A stretch of DNA of 64,000 nt from Histophilus somni. Lineage in GTDB: Bacteria > Pseudomonadota > Gammaproteobacteria > Enterobacterales > Pasteurellaceae. A program made the position numbers and the translations under genes. Numbering within the stretch: position 1 is the stretch's first letter; each line of letters opens with the position of its first letter. Shown one piece after another: positions 31,745-41,147 of the stretch. The DNA lies in NCBI RefSeq assembly GCF_014202395.1, contig NZ_JACHGQ010000001.1, forward strand, positions 62,001 through 126,000. Reading direction: 5' to 3'. The notes under the pieces were generated by a model. It made no database searches and had not been told where the DNA came from. It saw only the letters and a program-made list of their open reading frames with translations.

Positions 31745-32230
31745 TTATAAAGTAAGTAAATCACGATCGATAAAGTAAAGAGAACGACCGTCTTCGCCCA
31801 TCAAATTGAATTTATCAATAATGCCGGTAAATAATTTTTCTTCTTCATGTTGTTCCGCAACATACCATTGTAAGAAGTTAAATGTTGAATAGTCTTTGGT
31901 TGCAAAAGTAATTTCAACTAATTCATTGATTTTACTAGTTACAAATTTTTCGTGTTCTAAGATTATTTCAAAAATTTCTTTTAAAGATTTGTAATCATTT
32001 TTGGGTGCTTCAATTTTACCTAACAGAGGCATACCACTTGTTTCACTTACATAAGTAAATAATTTATGCATATGTTGCATTTCTTCATCTGCATGTCGAA
32101 GTAAAAATGCAGCTGCACCTTCATAGCCGTTATGAGCACACCATGAACTCATCTGTAAATATACATTAGATGAATAAAACTCTAAGTTAATTTGTTCATT
32201 TAACTTAGTAATAATAGCTTGATTTAGCAT
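31745..32230 (-). CDS. ftnA: Non-haem ferritin, first paralogue
   Basis: This 161-residue ferritin is the upstream member of the tandem pair. Ferroxidase-centre residues Glu17, Glu50 and His53 occur in the expected positions (NLEFYSS and DEEMQHM), followed by [22 protein letters not shown] precedes the ATG. Mixed shells of the two subunits are plausible because the genes are 14 bp apart and probably co-transcribed. An AT-rich palindrome about 110 bp upstream resembles a Fur box and may give iron-responsive control. The paralogues differ mainly in the loop around residues 60-85 and at the C terminus. Confidence 0.92.
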   Translation of the reverse strand: MLNQAIITKLNEQINLEFYSSNVYLQMSSWCAHNGYEGAAAFLLRHADEEMQHMHKLFTYVSETSGMPLLGKIEAPKNDYKSLKEIFEIILEHEKFVTSKINELVEITFATKDYSTFNFLQWYVAEQHEEEKLFTGIIDKFNLMGEDGRSLYFIDRDLLTL

Positions 32231-32566
32231 AGCGAGTTCCTTTTTTATTGATGAATAAAACAGGTTTTATTTTAATCAGTTTTTCATGGAATGCAACTTT
32301 TATTTTTTATAAGTTATTAATTTAAAAGGGTATTTTTAATAATAACTATTGTTATTTAGAATACGAATAGGTAATTATGATGTAAGGTTTAGCTTATGTA
32401 AGTGCGGTGATCGATAGTGTGGTTATTAAATTAATGAATGAATGGGTAGAATGTGAAAAGTATTTTTTACGTTGCTTGCGGGGATTTTAGTTGTGTTTAG
32501 AGATATTTTACAGACAAGTAACAGCCCGCTTATTTTGTATGTGGACTGTTATTTTCATTATCTATT
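32231..32566. other. Intergenic region between ftnA and kdsC (both minus strand)
   Basis: The region holds the ftnA upstream signals, a Fur-box-like palindrome, and one Hin-type uptake sequence near 32400. An imperfect AACAG/CTGTT hairpin at about 32520-32552 could end kdsC transcription. Around 32452-32540 an AT-rich frame would encode a lipoprotein-signal-like stretch, but it lacks a usable start and I do not call a gene. Confidence 0.55.
32338..32356. promoter_or_regulatory. Candidate Fur box upstream of ftnA
   Basis: AATAATAACTATTGTTATT agrees with the 19-bp Fur consensus at 12 positions by hand alignment and is nearly palindromic. It lies about 110 bp upstream of the ftnA start, so its position relative to a promoter is uncertain. 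Confidence 0.4.
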
Positions 32567-33118
32567 TTATTGCACCATCTTGTTAACTGCTTTGAGAATA
32601 CCTTGTGCTGTGGAATAGACACTTGCTTTTCCTTGAGCTTTTAAAATCATATCAGACACTTCTCGAAAGGCACCTTTCCCTCCGGGTAAACTCAAAATAT
32701 GATCAGCACAATCTTTCACATAGTCCATCGCATCATTTACGGCAAAAGACAATCCGCAAACGGAAAATGCGGGTAAATCAACGCTATCATCACCAATGTA
32801 CGCAGTTTCTTCGGGTGTTACACCTGCTTTTTTGATTAATTCAAAACAAGCACTCTCTTTTTCTAATTTACCTAAGAAAAATAAATTGATGCCTAAGTCT
32901 GCAATGCGTTTACGTAAGATAGGGGAGTCTCGACCAGATAAGACTGCAACTTGAATGCCATTTTTGATTAACATACAGATACCCAGTCCATCACGCACAT
33001 GGAAACTTTTCATTACTTCCCCGTTGGCATCATAATGCAATAAGCCGTCTGTTAGTACACCATCAATATCGGTAATAACCAGCTTAATTTTTTGTAATTT
33101 TTCATTTAATAACATCAT
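32567..33118 (-). CDS. kdsC: Kdo-8-phosphate phosphatase
   Basis: KdsC removes phosphate from Kdo 8-phosphate to give Kdo. The roughly 183-residue HAD-family protein lacks a cap domain and acts as a tetramer. The nucleophile and acid are Asp17 and Asp19 in VITDIDGVLTDG. The Thr/Ser motif is VAVLSGRDS, the Lys is in FLGKLEKES, and the last motif is YIGDDSVDLPA. I chose the ATG at 33118 because the in-frame TTG at 33139 falls inside kdsD and adds residues unlike the family. It starts just past the kdsD stop, so the two steps flanking kdsA are coupled here. Confidence 0.93.
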   Translation of the reverse strand: MMLLNEKLQKIKLVITDIDGVLTDGLLHYDANGEVMKSFHVRDGLGICMLIKNGIQVAVLSGRDSPILRKRIADLGINLFFLGKLEKESACFELIKKAGVTPEETAYIGDDSVDLPAFSVCGLSFAVNDAMDYVKDCADHILSLPGGKGAFREVSDMILKAQGKASVYSTAQGILKAVNKMVQ

Positions 33119-33122
33119 GGGA

Positions 33123-34058
33123 TTAACTCGAAAATTCAACTAAACCTATCACTTTATTCTGATCATCTACAACGACTAATGAATGAATTTTTTTCTCTTT
33201 CATAAAGTTTTCCGCTTCAGACAGATAAGTATTATAGTTAATAGTTTTAGGATTGGAAGTCATAAGATCTTTGGCTGTTTTGTTAAGTGTATTAGTTCCG
33301 TTTGCACTTAATGCACGGCGAATATCACCATCGGTAATAATACCTTTTAAATTTTCATTTTCCATGACAAGAGCAACCCCCATACGACCTTCATTCATAA
33401 CGGTTAAACAATCAGTAAAGTTTGTGTTTTCTGTTACTTTTGGTAAACGAACTTGCATTTGATCTTTCACTCTACATAACAAACGACGACCAAGACTACC
33501 GCCTGGATGAAATTTGGCAAAATCAGCCGGTTGAAAGTTTCTGGCTGTAATTAAAGAAACCGCAAGAGCGTCGCCTAAAGCTAACGTTACTAAAGCCGAA
33601 GTTGTTGGAGCCAGATTATTGGGACAAGCTTCACGCTCAACACTAATATCAAGGATATAGTCGGCATGTTTTGCTAAAGTAGAATTTAGGTTACCTGTTA
33701 ATGCAATGATTTTATTGCCAAAATTTTTTAAGCTGGGAATCAATTTATTAACATCGTCACTTTCACCGCTGTAAGAGATTAACATCACAATGTCAATAGG
33801 CTTTAACATACCTAAATCACCATGAAAAGCCTCTGTTGGATGTAGAAAAAAACTTGGTGTTCCTGTTGAGGCAAATGTAGCAACCATTTTTTTACCAATA
33901 AGTCCGGATTTCCCGATTCCGCCAACAACTAATCGCCCTTCACAATTTAAAATAAGCTCAACAACCTGATTAAACTGTTGATTTAAATTTTGACTAAGTT
34001 TGGCTAAAGCATTTTGCTCGGCAGCTAACGAATTTCGAGCGATTTGTAAGTAATTCAT
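33123..34058 (-). CDS. kdsD: Arabinose-5-phosphate isomerase
   Basis: KdsD converts ribulose 5-phosphate to arabinose 5-phosphate, the substrate for KdsA. The 311-residue protein has an N-terminal SIS sugar-isomerase domain (about 30-180, with GIGKSGLIGKKM and HPTEAFHGDLGM) and two CBS domains at the C terminus. The ATG at 34058 is preferred over 34064 because the GAGGAA lies a good 8 bp from it. The gene is AT-rich and typical of the genome. It forms a minus-strand pair with kdsC and is divergent from the RNase P RNA gene. Confidence 0.94.
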   Translation of the reverse strand: MNYLQIARNSLAAEQNALAKLSQNLNQQFNQVVELILNCEGRLVVGGIGKSGLIGKKMVATFASTGTPSFFLHPTEAFHGDLGMLKPIDIVMLISYSGESDDVNKLIPSLKNFGNKIIALTGNLNSTLAKHADYILDISVEREACPNNLAPTTSALVTLALGDALAVSLITARNFQPADFAKFHPGGSLGRRLLCRVKDQMQVRLPKVTENTNFTDCLTVMNEGRMGVALVMENENLKGIITDGDIRRALSANGTNTLNKTAKDLMTSNPKTINYNTYLSEAENFMKEKKIHSLVVVDDQNKVIGLVEFSS

Positions 34059-34136
34059 CGTCATTTCCTCATTGAAAAGTGCGGTTATTTTACCGCAAGT
34101 TTTGGGTGAACTCTATATTTTATCTGAATTTTACGC

Positions 34137-34142
34137 TATACT
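34137..34142 (+). promoter_or_regulatory. Probable -10 element of the RNase P RNA promoter
   Basis: TATACT lies about 8 bp before the expected RNA 5' end, the right distance for a sigma-70 promoter. The -35 region is not a good match. Confidence 0.5.
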
Positions 34143-34149
34143 CCGCATC

Positions 34150-34536
34150 GAGTTAGTCAGGCAATCGCTGGTTTGTTGAAATCTTTAACCGTTTTTAAAC
34201 GACTTAGAGGCATAAGTAAACGAGAGGAAAGTCCGGGCTACATAGGGCAGAGTGCCGGATAACGTCCGGGAGGCGTGAGCCTACGACCAGTGCAACAGAG
34301 AGCAGACCGCCAATGGCTCGTAAGAGATCAGGTAAGGGTGAAAGGGTGTGGTAAGAGCACACCGCATGAATGGTAACATTTTATGGCATGGTAAACTCCA
34401 CTCGTAGCAAGACCAAATAGGAACTCAATGAGTTGCCCGCTCAGAGTTCGGGTAGGTTGCTTGAGCGTATGTGTAAATATACGCCTAGATGAATGATTGT
34501 CCAAGACAGAACCCGGCTTATCGACTAACTCAACAT
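34150..34536 (+). ncRNA. rnpB: RNase P RNA (M1 RNA, type A)
   Basis: This is the catalytic RNA of RNase P, which removes 5' leaders from tRNA precursors. The conserved core is clear: GAGGAAAGTCCGGGCT near 34223, CATAGGGCAGAGTGCC near 34239, ACGACCAGTGCAACAGAGAG near 34283, and GGTAAACTCCACTCG near 34390. CCTAGATGAATGATTGTCC and GACAGAACCCGGCTTATCG follow near the 3' end. The terminal helix pairs GAGTTAGTC at the start with GACTAACTC at the end. Ends are inferred from that helix and from E. coli M1, so they are accurate to a few bases. No strong terminator follows. Confidence 0.97.
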
Positions 34537-34683
34537 CTCTCATCTAGTGTTTTAGTGAATAGACAGATGGATTTTAAACTGAAAGGATACATTTCCTGAT
34601 ATTTCCATCTATATTTTTAGACGACAATTCTGATTTCTTCTTTTTTATTTCGATTAAATTTGCATAAAGCGTGAATTTAGACT

Positions 34684-34699
34684 ACGCAAACGTTTTCCT
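34684..34699. promoter_or_regulatory. PurR operator upstream of cvpA-purF
   Basis: ACGCAAACGTTTTCCT fits the PurR consensus (ACGCAAACGTTTTCNT) without mismatch. It lies 54 bp before the cvpA start, so purine-dependent repression of cvpA-purF is expected. Confidence 0.88.
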
Positions 34700-34752
34700 T
34701 TTTTGCTAGAATAAGTGCGGTCTTAAATTGATGGGATTTTAGAGGTTACCTA

Positions 34753-35253
34753 ATGAACAATTATCTTGATTTAATGATTATCGGAATAATTTTATTCTCT
34801 ATAATTGTCAGTTTATTGCGAGGGTTTGTGCGTGAAGTTATGTCGCTTGCCAGCTGGATTGTTGCTTTTTTGGTGGCAAATAATTTTTATCCCTATTTAG
34901 CAACTTATTTAACTCAAATAGAAGCACCTTATGTTCGTAATGCGGTTGCTATTGCAATCTTATTTGTAGCAACTTTGATTGTTGGTGCAATGCTTAACTA
35001 CATTATCAGTCAGTTAGTTGATAAAACAGGTTTAACCGGAACAGATAGGGTATTAGGTGCTTGCTTTGGGTTGCTACGAGGTATATTAATCGTGGCGGCA
35101 TTGCTATTTTTTATTGATTCTTTCACAAACTTTGCACAGAGTGATTGGTGGAAAACATCAAAATTAATACCGCACTTTGGCTTTATTGTGGAATGGTTTT
35201 TTGAACAAATACAAGCAAATTCAAATTTAATAAATTCAACATTGAATAAATAA
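34753..35253 (+). CDS. cvpA: CvpA family membrane protein
   Basis: The 166-residue inner-membrane protein has four membrane segments (about 7-25, 30-48, 65-88 and 105-122). It carries the family's N-terminal LRGFVREVMSLASWI and the central DRVLGACFGLLRG motif. CvpA was named for colicin V production and has since been linked to envelope stress tolerance; its molecular role is not settled. It is co-transcribed with purF, 12 bp downstream, in this and many gammaproteobacteria. A PurR operator lies just upstream. Confidence 0.92.
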   Translation: MNNYLDLMIIGIILFSIIVSLLRGFVREVMSLASWIVAFLVANNFYPYLATYLTQIEAPYVRNAVAIAILFVATLIVGAMLNYIISQLVDKTGLTGTDRVLGACFGLLRGILIVAALLFFIDSFTNFAQSDWWKTSKLIPHFGFIVEWFFEQIQANSNLINSTLNK

Positions 35254-35265
35254 GGAACGTGAAAT

Positions 35266-36780
35266 ATGTGCGGAATTGTGGGTATTGTTAGCCATAGCCC
35301 TGTAAATCAGTCTATTTATAATGCCTTGACGGTATTGCAACATCGGGGGCAAGATGCGGCAGGGATTATCACAGTAGATGAAGAAAATCGTTTTCGCTTA
35401 CGAAAAGCAAATGGATTGGTAAGTGATGTCTTTCAGCAAGTTCACATGCTACGTTTACAAGGGAATGCGGGAGTTGGTCATGTGCGTTATCCTACTGCAG
35501 GAAGTTCCAGTGTCTCTGAAGCTCAACCATTTTATGTAAATTCACCTTACGGTTTAACTTTGGTGCATAACGGAAATTTAACAAATTCAGAAGAGTTAAA
35601 ACAAAAACTCTTTACCTTTGCTCGCCGTCATGTCAATACCAATTCGGATTCGGAAATTTTGTTAAATATTTTGGCTCATCATTTGGATCAAACAACACAC
35701 CCTTTATCTACGCAGGATATTTTTGAGGCAGTTAGAGCTACTCACAAAGATATTCGTGGTGCTTATGCTTGTGTTGCAATGATGATTGGTTATGGCATAG
35801 TTGCATTTCGTGATCCAAATGGTATTCGTCCGTTAGTATTAGGAAAACGTGAAGATGAGGTAAGCGGTAAAACAGAGTATATGTTTGCTTCTGAAAGTAT
35901 CGCGTTAGATATTGCTGACTTTGAATTTGTTCGTGATGTAGCACCGGGAGAAGCCGTTTATGTTACTTTTGATGGTCAGTTATATGCACAACAATGTGCT
36001 GAAAGTCCTAAGTTAACACCTTGTATCTTTGAATATGTTTATTTTGCTCGTCCGGATTCTTATATTGATGGTGTCTCCGTTTATGCGGCTCGTGTTCACA
36101 TGGGAGAAAACTTAGGACAAAAAATTGCAAAAGAGTGGAAAGATTTAGATATTGATGTTGTGATTCCCATTCCTGAAACGTCCAATGATATTGCGTTACA
36201 AATTGCACATATTTTAAATAAACCTTATCGACAAGGTTTTGTGAAAAATCGCTATGTGGGAAGAACCTTTATTATGCCGGGGCAAACTCAGCGTGTAAGT
36301 GCGGTACGTCGTAAGCTCAATACTATCTCTTCTGAATTTAAAGGTAAGAATGTGTTGTTGGTTGACGACTCTATTGTGCGAGGGACGACTTCGAAACAGA
36401 TTGTCGATATGGCAAGAGCAGCAGGAGCAAATAAGATCTATTTTGCCTCAGCAGCACCAGAAATTCGTTATCCAAATGTGTATGGTATTGATATGCCTAC
36501 TAAAAATGAATTAATTGCTTATGGACGAGATGTTCATGAAATTGCTAAACTTATTGGTGTGGATAAACTTATATTCCAAGATCTTGATGCTTTAACTAGA
36601 GCTGTTCAGCAAGAAAATCCAGCAATTAAAGATTTTGATTGTTCTGTCTTTACCGGTGTTTATGTTACTGGAGATATTACCTCAGCGTATTTGGATCAAG
36701 TTGCCGATTTACGTAATGACAAAGCAAAGAAAAAGCGTGAAAAAGATGCCACGAATCTCGAAATGCACAATGAAGCTTAA
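35266..36780 (+). CDS. purF: Amidophosphoribosyltransferase
   Basis: PurF makes phosphoribosylamine from PRPP and glutamine, the first committed step of purine synthesis. The 504-residue protein begins MCGIVGIV, so Cys2 is the mature N-terminal glutaminase nucleophile with no propeptide. The glutaminase domain covers about 1-230. The phosphoribosyltransferase domain has the PRPP loop [11 protein letters not shown], with the Asp pair at 367-368. The lysine-rich C-terminal tail is typical of gammaproteobacterial enzymes. Its 3' end overlaps ubiX by 11 bp. Confidence 0.97.
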   Translation: MCGIVGIVSHSPVNQSIYNALTVLQHRGQDAAGIITVDEENRFRLRKANGLVSDVFQQVHMLRLQGNAGVGHVRYPTAGSSSVSEAQPFYVNSPYGLTLVHNGNLTNSEELKQKLFTFARRHVNTNSDSEILLNILAHHLDQTTHPLSTQDIFEAVRATHKDIRGAYACVAMMIGYGIVAFRDPNGIRPLVLGKREDEVSGKTEYMFASESIALDIADFEFVRDVAPGEAVYVTFDGQLYAQQCAESPKLTPCIFEYVYFARPDSYIDGVSVYAARVHMGENLGQKIAKEWKDLDIDVVIPIPETSNDIALQIAHILNKPYRQGFVKNRYVGRTFIMPGQTQRVSAVRRKLNTISSEFKGKNVLLVDDSIVRGTTSKQIVDMARAAGANKIYFASAAPEIRYPNVYGIDMPTKNELIAYGRDVHEIAKLIGVDKLIFQDLDALTRAVQQENPAIKDFDCSVFTGVYVTGDITSAYLDQVADLRNDKAKKKREKDATNLEMHNEA

Positions 36781-37357
36781 AAAAGACTGTTTAATTATTG
36801 GCATCACCGGTGCATCTGGTGCCATTTATGCTATTCGGCTGTTGCAAATTTTAAAATCCCTTCCGGAAATTGAAACGCACCTTATTATTAGCCAAGCGGC
36901 GAAACAGACTATTGCACTTGAAACACAATTTACGGTACAACAAGTCCGAGAATTGTCCGATAAAGTTTATGATATTCGTGACATTAGTGCGGCAATTTCT
37001 TCCGGATCTTACCGCACTTTAGGCATGGTAATTTTGCCTTGTTCAATAAAAACCCTGTCAGGTATTGCACATAGCTATACCGATGATTTAATGACAAGAG
37101 CTGCTGATGTATGCTTAAAAGAACGTAAACCGTTGGTATTATGTGTACGTGAAACACCTTTACACTTAGGACATTTACGTTTGATGACTCAGGCGGCAGA
37201 AATAGGTGCACAGATTACCCCTCTAATGCCCGCTTTTTACCATAAACCCAGTAACTTAGATGATATTATTAACCAAAGCGTCAATCGTGTATGTGATCAA
37301 TTTGGTATTGAATTAGAACAAGATTTATTTCTTCGCTGGGGAAGTGAGGGAAAATAA
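36770..37357 (+). CDS. ubiX: Flavin prenyltransferase UbiX
   Basis: UbiX prenylates FMN with dimethylallyl phosphate to make the cofactor of UbiD decarboxylase in ubiquinone synthesis. From the ATG at 36770 the protein is 195 residues, close to the usual 189. It has [14 protein letters not shown] at the FMN-binding N terminus, the [19 protein letters not shown] loop and [11 protein letters not shown] near the active site. An ATG at 36746 is also possible. It overlaps the end of purF, so expression is likely coupled. Longer in-frame starts inside purF look artificial. Confidence 0.93.
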   Translation: MKLKKDCLIIGITGASGAIYAIRLLQILKSLPEIETHLIISQAAKQTIALETQFTVQQVRELSDKVYDIRDISAAISSGSYRTLGMVILPCSIKTLSGIAHSYTDDLMTRAADVCLKERKPLVLCVRETPLHLGHLRLMTQAAEIGAQITPLMPAFYHKPSNLDDIINQSVNRVCDQFGIELEQDLFLRWGSEGK

Positions 37358-37378
37358 GGTAACTTACCTTATTTTTAG
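37351..37378 (+). terminator. Intrinsic terminator overlapping the ubiX stop
   Basis: AAAATAAGGTA pairs with TACCTTATTTT around a three-base loop and ends in a T-run. The stem is AT-rich but perfect. Confidence 0.65.
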
Positions 37379-37563
37379 CGTGTCGTTTAGTACAAATATA
37401 AGCTGATAACAAAATGAATCAATGCTTTTAGTTTAGCGTAAACATGATGGGGTAAATGCTTTGTTACGTTGTAGCTTTAAAAGTTCTGTATATTTTAATA
37501 ACTTTACAGATGATTGAAACTGCATTTAGTTTATTCATTTATACCCATTTTTATAAAAAACTG

Positions 37564-37593
37564 TTGACCTTGCAAAAGATAGTAAGCAATATA
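37564..37593 (+). promoter_or_regulatory. Candidate topA promoter
   Basis: TTGACC is followed after 17-18 bp by CAATATA, about 45-75 bp before the topA ATG. The -35 is good and the -10 poor. Confidence 0.35.
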
Positions 37594-37637
37594 GCGGGCA
37601 ATTTTACAAAAATACAGCGAATTAGGTAAATAAAAAT

Positions 37638-40244
37638 ATGAGTAAATCCTTAGTAATTGTTGAGTCGCCGGCAAAAGCGAAAACTATTAATAAGTATTTG
37701 GGTAATCAATATGTAGTTAAGTCCAGTGTAGGGCATATTCGTGATCTGCCTACGGTAGGTGAAAGTAGCGGTGAAAAAGCGAAACCTATTTCAACGAAGG
37801 GATTAAGTGCGGAAGAAAAACAACGCATAAAAACGGAAAAAGAGCAAAATGCGTTGGTAAAAAGAATGGGGATTGATCCTTATCATAATTGGGAAGCTAA
37901 GTATCAAATTTTACCCGGTAAAGAGAAAGTGGTTTCTGAACTCAAATCTTTAGCAAAAAAAGTTGATCATATTTATCTCGCTACCGATTTGGATAGAGAA
38001 GGAGAGGCGATAGCTTGGCATTTACGCGAAGTTATTGGCGGCGAAGACAGTCGTTTTAGTCGAGTAGTATTTAATGAGATTACTAAAAATGCGATTAAAC
38101 AAGCTTTTGAGAAACCTGAACAGTTAAATTTGGATCGTGTTAATGCACAACAGACTCGTCGCTTTTTAGATCGTGTAGTAGGTTTTATGGTATCACCATT
38201 ACTTTGGAAAAAAGTGGCACGAGGTCTATCTGCCGGTCGAGTTCAATCTGTGGCAGTAAAATTAGTCGTTGAGCGTGAGCGTGAAATTAAGGCTTTTCAA
38301 CCTCAAGAATATTGGGAAATTTCTGTTGATAGTAAAAACAGTCAAAAACGACCTATTCGTTTAGATGTAGTACAATTTCAAGGGAAAAAATTTGAACCTA
38401 AAAATATCGAACAGGCGAGAAGTGCGGTAGATTTTTTACAAATTTCCGATTATTTCGTCAAAGATCTTGAAATAAAACCAACGACGTCAAAACCAAAAGC
38501 ACCTTTTATTACTTCAACTTTACAGCAAAGTGCCAGCACAAAATTAGGTTTTGGCGTAAAGAAAACGATGATGTTAGCACAACGTTTATATGAAGCGGGT
38601 TACATTACTTATATGCGTACAGATAGCACAAATTTAAGTAAAGATGCCTTAGAAATGGTGCGTAATTATATTGTGCAAGAATTTGGACAAGCCTATTTAC
38701 CGGACAAACCGAATTTCTATTCCAGTAACGAAAATGCACAAGAGGCACATGAAGCAATTCGTCCTTCTGATGTAAGACAATTGGCAGATAGTTTAGAGGG
38801 AATGGAAAGAGATGCAGTGCGTTTATATGATCTGATTTGGCGACAATTCGTTGCTTGTCAAATGCCAGCCGCTAAATATGACAGTACAACCGTAACCGTA
38901 CAATCAGGAGATTATGAGTTAAAGTCCAAAGGACGTGTTTTACGCTTTGATGGTTGGACAAAAGTATTACCTCAATCGAATAGAAACCCTGAAGATCAAG
39001 AGTTGCCGATAGTGAAAGTTGGAGAGAAATTAAGTTTAACTAAGGTTGAACCTCAACAATATTTCACCAAACCACCAGCACGTTTTAGTGAAGCTGCCTT
39101 AGTTAAAGAATTGGAAAAACGAGGGATTGGTCGTCCTTCTACTTATGCAGCAATTATTTCCACAATTCAAGAAAGGGGCTATGTTCGAGTTGAAAATCGC
39201 CGTTTTTATGCAGAAAAAATGGGGGAAATTGTCACAGATCGATTGAATCAATCGTTTGCTGATTTAATGAGTTATGATTTTACTGCTAATATGGAAAATA
39301 TACTTGACCAAATTGCAGACGGTAAGAAAAATTGGAAAGAAGAATTAAATCAATTTTTTAAAGATTTTAGCCAACAATTAACACAAGCTGAATTGGATGA
39401 ATTGGACGGAGGAATGAAACCAAATAGTTTGGTTGCAACAGATATAGGTTGCCCAACTTGTAACCGCCAAATGGCTATTCGTACTGCCAGTACCGGTGTT
39501 TTTTTGGGCTGTTCCGGTTATGCCTTACCGCCCAAAGAGCGGTGCAAAACCACAATAAATTTAATTCCGGAAGCGGAATTATTAAATGTTTTAGATGAAA
39601 GCTCTGAAACAAAAGCCTTAATGGAACGTAAGCGTTGTTCGAAATGTGATACTGCAATGGACAGTTATTTGATTGATACGACAAGAAAATTGCATATTTG
39701 TGGGAATAATCCAAATTGCGATGGCTATTTGGTCGAGCAAGGTGAATATAAAATTAAAGGCTATGAAGGTCCTGTAGTTGAATGTGATAAGTGCGGTGCC
39801 GAAATGCACTTAAAATTAGGGCGTTTCGGTAAATATATGGGTTGCACAAATTGTGATAATACTCGGAAGATTTTGAAAAGTGGGGAAGTGGCACCGCCAA
39901 AAGAGGATCCTGTACATTTTCCTGAATTAAAATGTGAAAAATCGGATGCTTATTTTGTATTGCGTGATGGGGCGAGTGGTGTGTTTATGTCAGCACATAA
40001 TTTTCCAAAATCACGAGAAAGTCGTCCTGCAAAAGTGGCTGAATTGGTTCAATATCAAGATCGCCTGCCAGAAAAATTACGCTATTTAGCTGATGCGCCA
40101 GTTAAAGATCCTGAAGGTAATGAGGCAATTATTCGCTTTAGTCGTAAAGAAAAACGTCAATATGTTACCTCAGAGAAAAATGGTAAAACAACAAAATGGA
40201 GTGCCTATTTTGTTGATGGTAAATGGGTGGAGAATAGCAAATAG
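37638..40244 (+). CDS. topA: DNA topoisomerase I
   Basis: TopA relaxes negative supercoils. The 868-residue protein has the TOPRIM domain first ([16 protein letters not shown], with the acidic DLDREGE), and the active-site Tyr325 is in [10 protein letters not shown]. The C-terminal part carries three zinc-ribbon repeats: CPTC/C.../C, CSKC/CGNNPNC and CDKC/CTNC. In the first repeat the last two cysteines are spaced by an insertion ([12 protein letters not shown]), as in other gammaproteobacterial enzymes. A topoisomerase C-terminal domain ends the protein. Length matches relatives (about 865). Confidence 0.97.
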   Translation: MSKSLVIVESPAKAKTINKYLGNQYVVKSSVGHIRDLPTVGESSGEKAKPISTKGLSAEEKQRIKTEKEQNALVKRMGIDPYHNWEAKYQILPGKEKVVSELKSLAKKVDHIYLATDLDREGEAIAWHLREVIGGEDSRFSRVVFNEITKNAIKQAFEKPEQLNLDRVNAQQTRRFLDRVVGFMVSPLLWKKVARGLSAGRVQSVAVKLVVEREREIKAFQPQEYWEISVDSKNSQKRPIRLDVVQFQGKKFEPKNIEQARSAVDFLQISDYFVKDLEIKPTTSKPKAPFITSTLQQSASTKLGFGVKKTMMLAQRLYEAGYITYMRTDSTNLSKDALEMVRNYIVQEFGQAYLPDKPNFYSSNENAQEAHEAIRPSDVRQLADSLEGMERDAVRLYDLIWRQFVACQMPAAKYDSTTVTVQSGDYELKSKGRVLRFDGWTKVLPQSNRNPEDQELPIVKVGEKLSLTKVEPQQYFTKPPARFSEAALVKELEKRGIGRPSTYAAIISTIQERGYVRVENRRFYAEKMGEIVTDRLNQSFADLMSYDFTANMENILDQIADGKKNWKEELNQFFKDFSQQLTQAELDELDGGMKPNSLVATDIGCPTCNRQMAIRTASTGVFLGCSGYALPPKERCKTTINLIPEAELLNVLDESSETKALMERKRCSKCDTAMDSYLIDTTRKLHICGNNPNCDGYLVEQGEYKIKGYEGPVVECDKCGAEMHLKLGRFGKYMGCTNCDNTRKILKSGEVAPPKEDPVHFPELKCEKSDAYFVLRDGASGVFMSAHNFPKSRESRPAKVAELVQYQDRLPEKLRYLADAPVKDPEGNEAIIRFSRKEKRQYVTSEKNGKTTKWSAYFVDGKWVENSK

Positions 40245-40416
40245 CCATAGCCTTTTAAGGGCTACCCCAATCCATATTCTTCACTATCTTTGTTGTTCGT
40301 ACTTCGAATCTTTTTCGAATCGAACGGGTTGATAAAATGTAGGGGGAATCTGAAGTTGCAGTGATTAAAACGATGTTTGTGCCATCTCAACAAAGCAATT
40401 AATCCCGGCTGGGTTG

Positions 40417-40440
40417 ATTGAAGGAAAAATTGAAGGAAAA
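40417..40440 (+). repeat. Tandem 12-bp duplication carrying two ribosome binding sites before purN
   Basis: ATTGAAGGAAAA occurs twice head to tail, exactly. Each copy holds an AAGGA; the second is about 5 bp from the purN ATG. The duplication lies at the edge of the compositionally odd purN gene. Confidence 0.7.
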
Positions 40441-40442
40441 AA

Positions 40443-41075
40443 ATGAACACTCAAAACATTGTAATTCTAATTTCAGGGCGTGGCAGTAATATGCAGGCTG
40501 TAGTTGAAGCTCGAATTGAGGGTGCAAATGTGGTGGCAGTATTGGCTAATAAAGCTGATGCTGCTGGTTTGGCATGGGCGGAAGAACAAGGTATTGCTAC
40601 CGGTGTGGTCAGTCACAAAGATTATCCTGAACGTAGCGATTTTGATGCGGCTTTGATGAGAAAAATCGATGAATATCAGCCTGATTGGGTTGTTTTAGCA
40701 GGCTTTATGAGGATACTTACGCCAGAATTTTGCACGCATTATGCTGGGAGGCTGATTAATATTCACCCATCGTTATTGCCCGCATTCACTGGGTTGGATA
40801 CGCATCGTCGGGCATTGGAAGCAGGATGTCGTGTAGTTGGGTGTACGGTGCATTTTGTAACGGCAGAGATGGATTGCGGACCGATTATCGCACAGGCGGC
40901 TGTGCCTGTGGCCGATGATGATTCACCGGAAACATTGGCGGCACGAGTTTTAGCTGCAGAACACCGTTTGTTACCAAAAGCCATAGCTGATTGTGTGACG
41001 GGACGTGTGCGGGTTGAAGGTATGCGGGTACATCGTGGAGATGATGGCGTGCTACCTGAATCTTTGCTACTTTGA
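40443..41075 (+). CDS. purN: Phosphoribosylglycinamide formyltransferase, atypical for this family
   Basis: PurN transfers a formyl group from 10-formyltetrahydrofolate to GAR in purine synthesis. The 210-residue protein has the PRPP-side loop ISGRGSNMQA, the catalytic His in INIHPSLLPAF, and the Asp in MDCGPIIAQ. The region VVLAGFMRILTPEF and following residues read like Neisseriaceae or other beta-proteobacterial PurN, not like the usual Pasteurellaceae enzyme (LAGYMKIL..., LPKYAGL). GC is about 50% against some 37% around it, and no Hin-type uptake sequence is present. It stands alone between topA and moeB rather than after purM. I infer horizontal acquisition. Confidence 0.9.
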   Translation: MNTQNIVILISGRGSNMQAVVEARIEGANVVAVLANKADAAGLAWAEEQGIATGVVSHKDYPERSDFDAALMRKIDEYQPDWVVLAGFMRILTPEFCTHYAGRLINIHPSLLPAFTGLDTHRRALEAGCRVVGCTVHFVTAEMDCGPIIAQAAVPVADDDSPETLAARVLAAEHRLLPKAIADCVTGRVRVEGMRVHRGDDGVLPESLLL

Positions 41076-41147
41076 AAACAGTTGATTGATAAACCTGTGT
41101 TTTAGGCAATCCAGCATTATCTTAGAGATTGTAAGGATATTGAGTTT

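Noticed and set aside
32452-32540. Short frame resembling a lipoprotein signal peptide
   Set aside because: It has an in-frame stop just before the first plausible codon and no usable start; at most a decayed remnant.
33044-33053. GCCGTCTG, part of a Neisseria-type uptake sequence, in kdsC
   Set aside because: Only 8 bases match, in a typical Pasteurellaceae gene. It shows that partial matches occur by chance and is a caution for the purN argument.
33119-33139. Longer kdsC start at a TTG
   Set aside because: It falls inside kdsD; the ATG at 33118 gives the normal length.
34328-34543. 71-codon open frame on the minus strand
   Set aside because: It lies wholly inside the RNase P RNA gene and has no protein-like features.
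40290-40330. TTCGAATC repeats resembling a tRNA T-loop or attachment site before purN
   Set aside because: There is no cloverleaf and no matching partner copy at the other side of purN, so neither a tRNA remnant nor an att site can be supported.
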